From CAYHDV01 sp047619465 (lineage in GTDB: Bacteria; Patescibacteriota; Minisyncoccia; Phycocordibacterales; CSBR16-119), in the NCBI GenBank assembly GCA_047619465.1, contig JBLHJW010000019.1, positions 1 to 11,732 on the forward strand: a stretch of 11,732 bases of DNA, in the 5' to 3' direction. Positions 6,846 through 11,732 of this stretch are shown one piece after another. Position numbers and translations under genes: made by a program. The number at the start of each line of letters is the position of its first letter. Within the stretch, counting starts at the first letter, position 1. The notes under the pieces were generated by a model. It saw nothing but the letters and a program-made list of their open reading frames with translations. It was not told where the DNA came from and did no database searches.

Positions 6846-6873
6846 TTGCTATCCCCTACTCATATGCTAAAGT
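6846..6873 (+). promoter_or_regulatory. promoter of the S1 gene leader
   Basis: TTGCTA (6846-6851), a 16-base spacer and TAAAGT (6868-6873) preceded by TGC at 6865-6867 (extended -10). A second reading, TTTACT (6841-6846) with TATGCT (6863-6868), is nearly as good. It runs back to back with the small-RNA promoter. Predicted +1 is near 6880. Confidence 0.45.
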
Positions 6874-6879
6874 AATCCT

Positions 6880-6999
6880 CGTTATAAGCGGGTGCTGAAT
6901 TTAACCCCATATCTTGCAGTCACGGATGAGATACGGAGATTCAGAATTCCCAACCAGAAATGGGCCATCTTGTAATAGATGGCAATTTTTTTTAAAATT
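6880..6999 (+). promoter_or_regulatory. structured 5' leader of the S1 gene, possible attenuator or riboswitch
   Basis: The leader of about 120 nt has nested pairings: GGG (6890-6892) with CCC (6949-6951), CTGAAT (6895-6900) with ATTCAG (6939-6944), and TATCT (6910-6914) with AGATA (6929-6933). A competing GGGT/ACCC hairpin (6890-6893 with 6904-6907) is possible. The leader ends in an intrinsic-terminator hairpin just before the start codon. I do not recognise a known riboswitch consensus. S1 is known to repress its own mRNA in some bacteria, so autoregulation is one explanation. Another is a separate small RNA with read-through into the gene. Confidence 0.45.
6964..6993 (+). terminator. intrinsic terminator/attenuator hairpin in the S1 leader
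   Basis: GCCATCT (6964-6970) pairs perfectly with AGATGGC (6977-6983) over a 6-base loop, followed by AA and eight Ts (6986-6993). It ends only six bases before the ATG at 7000, so it must control, or be bypassed by, transcription of the gene. Confidence 0.7.
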
Positions 7000-8067
7000 A
7001 TGACAACAACATTACAAACAATCGTAGACGAATCAAAGACACGACCAGAAGTGGGAACACTTATCGAGGGAGCTGTTATTGATATCAGAAGAGGAGCTGT
7101 CCATGTGGACCTAGTTCCTTACGGTACAGGTACTATTTACGGGCGAGAGTATAACTCTTCTCGAGATATTATAAAGAACCTAAACATTGGCGATATTGTC
7201 AAAGCAAAGGTTGTAGAAAAAGAAAATGAAGACGGATATGTAGAGCTTTCTCTAAAGGAAGCAAAACAAGCTCTTCTATGGAAGGAAGCAGAAGTTGCTA
7301 TTCGAGACAAGACTCTTTTCTCACTTCTTGTAAAAGAAGCAAACAAAGGAGGTCTAATTATAGACTGGCAAGGACTTCAAGGGTTCCTACCAGCTTCACA
7401 GCTAAAGCCAGAACACTATCCACGAGTTGAGAATGGAGACAAAGAAGGAATCCTAACTGAGCTTAAGAAACTTATTGGAGAGCGAGTTGGCGTAGTTATG
7501 CTTGCAGCAAATCCAAAAGAAGGAAAGCTTATCTTCTCTGAGAAAGATACAAACCCAGAAGAGAAGAAAGAGATCATCGGAAAGTACAGCCTAGGAGATG
7601 AGGTCTCAGGTGAAATCGCTGGAGTAGTAGACTTCGGAGTATTCATCAAGATCGAAGAAGGACTAGAAGGACTAGTTCATATCTCAGAGCTAGACTGGGG
7701 ACTTGTAGAGAATCCACGAGAGCTATTCAAACTTGGAGAGAAGGTTGATGCAAAAGTTATTGAAATTAAAGAAGGAAAGATCTCACTTTCTATCAAAGCC
7801 CTTAAGCAAAACCCATGGGACAAGCACAAGGAAACTTACAAGAAAGGAGATATTGTTAAAGGTGTAGTTATAAAGTTCAACAAGCATGGAGCTCTAGTAT
7901 CTATCCAAGAAGGAGTAGCTGGACTAGTCCACAACTCACTATTTGGAGGAGTAGATAAGCTTCGAGAAAAGCTTGAGCTTGGAAAGTCATATGACTTCCA
8001 AATCACACTCTTTGAACCAAAGGAACAGAAGATGACTCTTGCTTACTTAGACAAGGACGCAAAATAA
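7000..8067 (+). CDS. rpsA: S1 RNA-binding-domain protein, ribosomal protein S1 family
   Basis: 355 residues with four S1 (OB-fold) domains at about 18-86, 103-181, 197-266 and 280-350. Domain 3 is the most canonical, with Gly-Val-Val-Asp-Phe-Gly-Val-Phe (208-215), then Gly-Leu-Val-His-Ile-Ser (224-229). Domain 4 follows the same plan. S1 binds single-stranded mRNA on the 30S subunit and helps initiation. E. coli S1 has six domains, and shorter versions are usual in many other bacteria. I chose the ATG at 7000. An in-frame ATG at 6979 lies inside the terminator hairpin and would add seven residues encoded mainly by the U-tract. No Shine-Dalgarno sequence precedes the start. Arg is mostly CGA and Gly mostly GGA, suggesting a biased, well-expressed gene. 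It is monocistronic and ends at a strong terminator. Confidence 0.9.
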   Translation: MTTTLQTIVDESKTRPEVGTLIEGAVIDIRRGAVHVDLVPYGTGTIYGREYNSSRDIIKNLNIGDIVKAKVVEKENEDGYVELSLKEAKQALLWKEAEVAIRDKTLFSLLVKEANKGGLIIDWQGLQGFLPASQLKPEHYPRVENGDKEGILTELKKLIGERVGVVMLAANPKEGKLIFSEKDTNPEEKKEIIGKYSLGDEVSGEIAGVVDFGVFIKIEEGLEGLVHISELDWGLVENPRELFKLGEKVDAKVIEIKEGKISLSIKALKQNPWDKHKETYKKGDIVKGVVIKFNKHGALVSIQEGVAGLVHNSLFGGVDKLREKLELGKSYDFQITLFEPKEQKMTLAYLDKDAK

Positions 8068-8079
8068 TCATTTTAAGTA

Positions 8080-8111
8080 TTAAAAAACACCCAGCAATGG
8101 GTGTTTTTTAA
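8080..8111 (+). terminator. Rho-independent terminator of the S1 gene
   Basis: A perfect 14-bp inverted repeat with a CACCCA/TGGGTG core, a GCAA tetraloop, and A and T runs on the two arms, 12 bases after the stop codon. The symmetrical arms make it functional in both directions. Confidence 0.92.
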
Positions 8112-8114
8112 TAT

Positions 8115-8264
8115 GTAAAAATTACTGCAAATGAATACCCTGAAAGAGTTGAGCGTATAGATGAGATAGCAAAAAATACTAGGCTAGACCTCCAGAAAGC
8201 CATGCCTCGATATGGAGAGGTACGCTTATCTCTTCTGCTTTGTAAATATGGATATAACAGATAA
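8115..8264 (+). pseudogene. start-less ORF remnant or very small gene
   Basis: An open frame of 49 codons ends at TAA 8262-8264 and is followed by a terminator. Its codons give a plausible charged, helical peptide (Tyr-Pro-Glu-Arg-Val-Glu-Arg-Ile-Asp-Glu-Ile-Ala-Lys), but it has no ATG, GTG or TTG before an internal ATG about two-thirds of the way in. The frame begins right after the S1 terminator. It may be the 3' end of a gene whose front was lost, or use a rare start such as ATT at 8121. I do not recognise the sequence, and chance is also possible. Confidence 0.25.
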
Positions 8265-8277
8265 AGAATAAAGAGAG

Positions 8278-8301
8278 CCCTGCCCTTCAGCAGGGATTTT
8301 T
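8278..8301 (+). terminator. Rho-independent terminator after the ORF remnant
   Basis: CCCTGC (8278-8283) pairs with GCAGGG (8290-8295) over a 6-base loop, followed by A and five Ts. It lies 13 bases after the stop of the start-less ORF, which suggests that a functional transcription unit once ended here. Confidence 0.75.
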
Positions 8302-8353
8302 AATTTGACCGTTTTCAAACTTTTCGACACTTGAACTTTCTACGTAAAAAAAC

Positions 8354-8427
8354 TACCACGATTTTTTTGTTTAGCACGAGCGCTTGTAGGCGAAGCCGTT
8401 TAGCGAGTGATCAAAAAAATCGTGGTA
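8354..8427. repeat. large inverted-repeat element (REP- or MITE-like candidate)
   Basis: A perfect 16-bp inverted repeat (TACCACGA plus a T-run and G, 8354-8369; mirrored at 8412-8427) encloses 42 bases. The interior has a GGC-GAA-GCC mini-hairpin near 8389-8397 and imperfectly paired CACGAGCGCT/AGCGAGTG arms. Weaker pairing extends outward, with GACAC near 8325 facing GTGTC near 8446. No coding frame is visible inside. The form suggests a dispersed palindromic element or a large terminator. Its copy number elsewhere cannot be seen from one window. Confidence 0.5.
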
Positions 8428-8461
8428 TTTTTAGTAAAAAGTGAGGTGTCTTGTATTTTTG

Positions 8462-8487
8462 TTACTTTTTTAACAAGAAAAAAGTAA
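8462..8487 (-). terminator. AT-rich hairpin downstream of pth, probable terminator
   Basis: TTACTTTTTT (8462-8471) pairs perfectly with AAAAAAGTAA (8478-8487) over a 6-base loop, ten bases beyond the pth stop. It has almost no GC, so as a terminator it is weak. It may belong to the neighbouring inverted-repeat element. Confidence 0.4.
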
Positions 8488-8496
8488 AGAGAATTT

Positions 8497-9069
8497 TTAA
8501 TTAAACTTATTCATCGCTACTTCCCTACCAAACTCCATAAAGGTTTTGATTGCTTCCTTAATGTCTGGAATAAGTGCCATCGCTTTATCCAAATCCCCTT
8601 TTGAAAATTCTTTTAAAACAAATCCCGCAGTATCCTCAGGACGCCGGACATTTCCCTCTTCATCAACGGGGGCAATTCCAACTCTTACCCGCAAAAACGC
8701 TTTATCTTCTAGCTCTGAAATAATAGACTTCAAACCATTGTGGCCTCCCGCACCTCTATCATGAGATATTTTAAAAGACCCAATAGGTAGCGCAATGTCA
8801 TCGTAAACAACAGCGACCCTGTTCATATCTATGTCGTCTCTATCCATCATCTCTCGAACAGCTTTTCCAGAAAGATTCATATATGTATGTGGCTTCACAA
8901 ACAGCACTGTGTGTCCTTCAAAATCCCTTTGAATATATTCCGCTTGAGCATACTTGTCTTTGTTCCAGGAAGCACCCCTTGCCAATTCATCCAGCATTAA
9001 AAACCCAACATTGTGTCGAGTCCTTTCATACTTCTCTCCTGGATTTCCTAGTCCTGCAATTAAAAACAT
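8497..9069 (-). CDS. pth: peptidyl-tRNA hydrolase
   Basis: 190 residues from the ATG at 9067-9069. The enzyme cleaves peptidyl-tRNA that drops off stalled ribosomes, freeing tRNA for reuse. All expected active-site residues are present: Asn9 in Gly-Leu-Gly-Asn-Pro-Gly, catalytic His19 in Arg-His-Asn-Val-Gly, Asn65 in Tyr-Met-Asn-Leu-Ser-Gly, Asp90 in Tyr-Asp-Asp, and Asn111 in Gly-Ala-Gly-Gly-His-Asn-Gly. They match E. coli Asn10, His20, Asn68, Asp93 and Asn114. A TTG three codons upstream is a possible start but overlaps the promoter, and the ATG puts the first strand at the usual place. The leader would be only a few bases long. It is divergent from lepB. Confidence 0.96.
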   Translation of the reverse strand: MFLIAGLGNPGEKYERTRHNVGFLMLDELARGASWNKDKYAQAEYIQRDFEGHTVLFVKPHTYMNLSGKAVREMMDRDDIDMNRVAVVYDDIALPIGSFKISHDRGAGGHNGLKSIISELEDKAFLRVRVGIAPVDEEGNVRRPEDTAGFVLKEFSKGDLDKAMALIPDIKEAIKTFMEFGREVAMNKFN

Positions 9070-9078
9070 TGTAGGCAA

Positions 9079-9089
9079 ATCATATCATA
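9079..9089 (-). promoter_or_regulatory. probable -10 region of pth, near-leaderless start
   Basis: Two overlapping TATGAT boxes on the minus strand (9079-9084 and 9084-9089); the first is preceded by TGA. Predicted +1 is at about 9072 or 9077, so the leader is three to eight bases. No clear -35 is seen. Confidence 0.35.
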
Positions 9090-9120
9090 CAGACACTCTA
9101 AAAACGACATATTTGGCTTT

Positions 9121-9149
9121 TTGAAACAAACAGCTAAATATGGTACAAT
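9121..9149 (+). promoter_or_regulatory. sigma70-type promoter, leaderless start of lepB-hisS
   Basis: TTGAAA (9121-9126), a 17-base spacer and TACAAT (9144-9149) preceded by TGG (extended -10). Predicted +1 is 9156 and the lepB ATG is at 9157, so the transcript has essentially no leader. Confidence 0.7.
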
Positions 9150-9156
9150 AGGCCGC

Positions 9157-9753
9157 ATGAATCAAAACCCTTCTAATCCACACCCTTTTAAACCAGAAAA
9201 TGAAGCGCCTCAACAGTCCACTTTCTGGGAGACTGTTAAATTTGTTTTTATTGCGATAGTTATAGTTGTTCCTATTAGAATGTTTGTTGCTCAGCCTTTT
9301 GTTGTTCATGGAGAGTCTATGGATCCAACTTTTGACGACAAACAATACTTGATAGTAGATGAAATAAGCTACCACGTATCTCAGCCAAAAAGAGGTGACG
9401 TATCAATAATAAGATACCCTCAAAACCCTAAGCTGTTTTTTATAAAAAGAGTGATAGGTCTCCCAGGAGAGACGATAAACATTGAAGGAAGTATTGTTAC
9501 CATCTACAACGACGAATACCCAGAAGGATTTGTTCTGGATGAACCATATGTTGAATTTATAACAAACAACAGGCTCGAGAAAAAAATCGGAGAGGGAGAA
9601 TATTTTGTAATGGGAGACAACCGCGCAAAGAGTTCTGACTCACGAATATGGGGAACGGTACCAAAAAAATATATGGTGGGAAGAGCCCTAATTAGACTTC
9701 TTCCTTTTAACGCTTTAGGATTTTTACCAGGAGAAACTAACTTTGATAAATAA
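9157..9753 (+). CDS. lepB: signal peptidase I
   Basis: 198 residues from the ATG at 9157. A TTG 12 codons earlier coincides with the promoter -35 and is rejected. The enzyme removes signal peptides from exported proteins at the outer face of the membrane. A Pro/Asn-rich cytoplasmic start leads into one transmembrane helix (about 27-44). The catalytic serine is Ser54 in Gly-Glu-Ser-Met-Asp-Pro-Thr. The general-base lysine is Lys97 in Ile-Lys-Arg-Val-Ile-Gly-Leu-Pro-Gly. The conserved Gly-Asp-Asn-Arg-x-x-Ser-x-Asp-Ser-Arg box is at 153-163. The size is typical of short Gram-positive-like type I peptidases. hisS follows after one base, so the two are co-transcribed. It is a likely processor of the signal-peptide-bearing pilin-like proteins elsewhere in the window (inference). 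Confidence 0.95.
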   Translation: MNQNPSNPHPFKPENEAPQQSTFWETVKFVFIAIVIVVPIRMFVAQPFVVHGESMDPTFDDKQYLIVDEISYHVSQPKRGDVSIIRYPQNPKLFFIKRVIGLPGETINIEGSIVTIYNDEYPEGFVLDEPYVEFITNNRLEKKIGEGEYFVMGDNRAKSSDSRIWGTVPKKYMVGRALIRLLPFNALGFLPGETNFDK

Positions 9754-9754
9754 C

Positions 9755-11056
9755 ATGCCAGCAAAAAAAACAAACAAAGAAGTAAAAGCCCCAAAGGGAA
9801 TGCGAGACATCCTAGGAGACCAGTACTACGGGCTTCAGGGTTTCTTTGAAAAGGCGCAGGAGATTTGTGAGTACTACGGGCTTCAGCCAATAGAAACTCC
9901 GACCCTAGAAGACGAAGATGTCTTTTTAAGAGGGATTGGAGAAGGTACTGATATTGTAGAAAAGGAAATATATGCTTTGAAGACAAAAGGTCGTGAGCAC
10001 CTTGTAATGCGACCAGAAACCACAGCTGGTATTATGCGAGCATATATTGAGAAAGGAATGTATACGCAACCTCAACCGGTGATGTTCTATACATACGGAC
10101 CAGTGTACCGACATGACAAACCACAAAGAGGGCGTTACCGTCAGTTCTGGCAGTTTGGAGTAGAAATCATGGGAAGCACAAGAGCGATCAGCGATGTTAT
10201 GGCTATTCACTTGGCTCACCTGATACTGAAAGAAAACGGTATCAAAGACATTAAAATGAAAATCAACTCTCTGGGAGACACAGACTCTAGGAAAGAGTAC
10301 ATAAAAACTCTTACAGCCTACTACAGAAAACATGTAAACAAGATGGGAACAACAGACAGACAGCGAATGAAAACTGCACCTCTTAGAATCCTTGATTCAA
10401 AAGATGAAGCCATGAAAGAAATCAATGCCGAAGCTCCACAAAGCCTTTCTTCACTAAATACAATTTCAAAGAAGCACTTCAAAGAAGTTCTAGAACATCT
10501 GGGTCACCTGGGAATAGACTACGAAATAGATCACACACTAGTGAGAGGACTAGACTACTATAGCCATACAGTTTTTGAATTCTTTACTGAAACAGAAAAG
10601 GATAAAGACGGTGAAGATCTAAAGCCACTTGCTCTAGGTGGTGGTGGAAGATATGACTATCTATCAAAACTTATTGGTGGAAAGAAAGATGTTCCAGCTG
10701 TTGGATTTGCATTTGGAGTAGACAGAATAATCGAAGCAACAACAAAAGACATTAAACCAAAGGTTAAAAAGAAACCAAAGGTTTACTTCATACAGCTTGG
10801 ACAAGAAGCAAAGCTTAAGAGCCTAGCTATCATAGAAGAACTAAGACAAGCAAAGATTCCTGTTGCTCACTCACTATCAAAAGACAGTCTTTCCCAGCAG
10901 CTTGGGATAGCTGAAAAAATAAAAGTTTCTCAAGTCTTAATTTTCGGTCAAAAGGAAGCACTGGAAGGAACAGTTATAGTTCGAGATATGAAGACGCGAT
11001 CACAAGAAAATGTAAAGATAGAAGATCTTGCAGAATATATTAAAAAAGGTAAATAA
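9755..11056 (+). CDS. hisS: histidine--tRNA ligase
   Basis: 433 residues from the ATG at 9755, one base after the lepB stop. A TTG four codons earlier would overlap lepB and is less likely. It is a class II synthetase that charges tRNA-His. The order is as expected: Lys-Gly-Met-Arg-Asp (14-18); motif 2 with Tyr-Arg-His-Asp-Lys-Pro-Gln-Arg-Gly-Arg-Tyr-Arg-Gln-Phe (118-131); the histidine-specific Arg-Gly-Leu-Asp-Tyr-Tyr (264-269); Gly-Gly-Gly-Gly-Arg-Tyr-Asp (295-301); and motif 3 with Gly-Phe-Ala-Phe-Gly-Val-Asp-Arg (317-324). The anticodon-binding domain fills about 340-433. Length is normal. Near the start, Tyr-Tyr-Gly-Leu-Gln occurs twice, encoded by an identical 17-base repeat. A terminator follows directly. 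Confidence 0.97.
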   Translation: MPAKKTNKEVKAPKGMRDILGDQYYGLQGFFEKAQEICEYYGLQPIETPTLEDEDVFLRGIGEGTDIVEKEIYALKTKGREHLVMRPETTAGIMRAYIEKGMYTQPQPVMFYTYGPVYRHDKPQRGRYRQFWQFGVEIMGSTRAISDVMAIHLAHLILKENGIKDIKMKINSLGDTDSRKEYIKTLTAYYRKHVNKMGTTDRQRMKTAPLRILDSKDEAMKEINAEAPQSLSSLNTISKKHFKEVLEHLGHLGIDYEIDHTLVRGLDYYSHTVFEFFTETEKDKDGEDLKPLALGGGGRYDYLSKLIGGKKDVPAVGFAFGVDRIIEATTKDIKPKVKKKPKVYFIQLGQEAKLKSLAIIEELRQAKIPVAHSLSKDSLSQQLGIAEKIKVSQVLIFGQKEALEGTVIVRDMKTRSQENVKIEDLAEYIKKGK

Positions 11057-11059
11057 TTA

Positions 11060-11090
11060 AAAAAGCCTAGCGCAACGCGCTGGGCTTTTT
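11060..11090 (+). terminator. Rho-independent terminator between hisS and the orphan gene (bidirectional)
   Basis: A stem of about 14 bp with GCC-T-A-GCGC against GCGC-T-G-GGC (one G-T wobble), an AAC loop, and A and T runs on its two arms. It begins four bases after the hisS stop and lies just beyond the stop of the converging 195-residue gene, so it can end both transcripts. Confidence 0.9.
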
Positions 11091-11102
11091 GATTCCTTAA
11101 AA

Positions 11103-11690
11103 TCAAATAAAATGAAACTCATGACTTCCATAACTCTTGACGTCATAGTCAGTTTTTCTGCTAGAAATTTCAACAAAACTTCTAGACCCTCTTTCTGCAA
11201 CCAAAAGTTTCCATTTCTTTGTAGCGGTATCCACCTCAACTTTGTAGGAGATTGGTATCTCTATCTCTGGATGAAAACCATTAAAAAATCGCATAAATCC
11301 AGGACTTGCAACCTCGCCACCAGGAATTGGTTTTTTTGTTTCCTTGTCACAGATAACATTGAAACCTTCATGGCCCTTTATTCTTTTTGAAACCATCAAC
11401 ATTATATACTTTCTTTTAAAATCAAAAGAATAGCCTTCCAGGTCTTTTTCAGACAGCTTCTGATTTCCACATCCGCTAATTTTAATCCAGACAATGGATT
11501 TAATTTCTCCCTCTTTTTTTTCAGAAGCAATTCTTACTGAAACAGACTTAATCACAGTTTGATCCTTATCCTTTAAGTCGCATTCATAATTATCATTTTT
11601 AATATGAGCTTCTGTATCTTCTCGATACAGTTTGTAAAAATCAAATCCAAGTCTATTGGATTTCTTATAAAATAGTTTTGTGTATCCCAT
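11103..11690 (-). CDS. hypothetical protein, 195 residues
   Basis: The frame is open from ATG at 11688-11690 to the stop next to the shared terminator. There is no signal peptide and no membrane helix, so it is probably cytoplasmic. It is rich in Lys, Ser, Glu and aromatic residues, with many alternating hydrophobic/polar stretches that suggest a mostly beta fold (for example 45-55, 64-72, 145-155 and 158-175). A Pro-Ile-Pro-Gly-Gly segment at 121-125 precedes Gly-Phe-Met-Arg-Phe-Phe. Four cysteines or fewer are present, with no zinc-finger spacing. I recognise no family. The 42 bases upstream are AT-rich with no clear promoter or Shine-Dalgarno sequence. Its length, single open frame and terminator support a real gene. 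Confidence 0.65.
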   Translation of the reverse strand: MGYTKLFYKKSNRLGFDFYKLYREDTEAHIKNDNYECDLKDKDQTVIKSVSVRIASEKKEGEIKSIVWIKISGCGNQKLSEKDLEGYSFDFKRKYIMLMVSKRIKGHEGFNVICDKETKKPIPGGEVASPGFMRFFNGFHPEIEIPISYKVEVDTATKKWKLLVAERGSRSFVEISSRKTDYDVKSYGSHEFHFI

Positions 11691-11732
11691 TTTTTATTAT
11701 TTGCTTTTTTAATTATTCTGCATGAAATGATT

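Noticed and set aside
6979..6999. Upstream ATG for the S1 protein
   Set aside because: It lies in the descending arm of the terminator hairpin and would encode Phe-Phe-Lys from the U-tract; the ATG at 7000 begins a normal S1 N-terminus.
9743..9754. TTG start for hisS overlapping lepB
   Set aside because: An ATG one base after the lepB stop gives a normal HisRS N-terminus.
9504..9986. Minus-strand open frame of 160 codons
   Set aside because: It overlaps lepB and hisS in antisense; both of those have complete catalytic motifs.
9926..10333. Minus-strand open frame of 135 codons, Cys/Phe/Ser-rich
   Set aside because: Antisense shadow of hisS motif 2 with unnatural composition.
1..11732. tRNA genes, CRISPR arrays, insertion sequences
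   Set aside because: No T-loop-like GTTC motif in cloverleaf context, no regularly spaced repeats and no transposase-like protein were seen by eye.

Overview
The window most likely comes from an AT-rich Candidatus Parcubacteria-type genome (Patescibacteria/CPR). This is an inference from gene content and layout. It shows tandem TrbC/VirB2-like two-helix pilins, a membrane-tethered solute-binding protein, a short four-domain S1 protein, very compact gene spacing, almost no Shine-Dalgarno sequences, and several sigma70-type -10 boxes placed so that transcription would begin at or within a few bases of the start codon. No tRNA, rRNA, CRISPR array or insertion sequence was seen.

Layout. (1) Positions 1-3074, minus strand: a five-gene run of SAM methyltransferase, membrane-anchored extracellular solute-binding protein and three small pilin-like proteins, the last cut by the window edge. 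(2) 3166-5701, minus: gyrA with its own promoter and a hairpin terminator. (3) 5722-6533, minus: a degenerate metallo-beta-lactamase-fold protein followed by a 57-residue single-pass membrane protein. (4) 6521-6999, an intergenic block of about 480 bases with two divergent promoters. To the left runs a structured RNA of about 220 nt ending in a terminator. To the right runs a structured leader of about 120 nt ending in a terminator just before the S1 gene. (5) 7000-8067, plus: the S1-domain protein, then a terminator. (6) 8068-8496: no intact gene, but a start-less ORF remnant with its own terminator, a large inverted-repeat element, and an AT-rich hairpin. (7) Divergent pth (minus) and lepB-hisS (plus), then a bidirectional terminator. 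(8) An orphan 195-residue protein on the minus strand.

How the genes fit together. Most of the window is information processing: DNA supercoiling (gyrA), mRNA binding and translation (S1), recycling of peptidyl-tRNA (pth) and histidine charging (hisS). lepB encodes the signal peptidase expected to process secreted proteins such as the pilin-like ones. The accessory part most worth attention is the pilin/solute-binding operon, which suggests a cell-envelope uptake or attachment apparatus. Next come the two unassigned structured RNAs at 6566-6999 and the apparently leaderless promoters.
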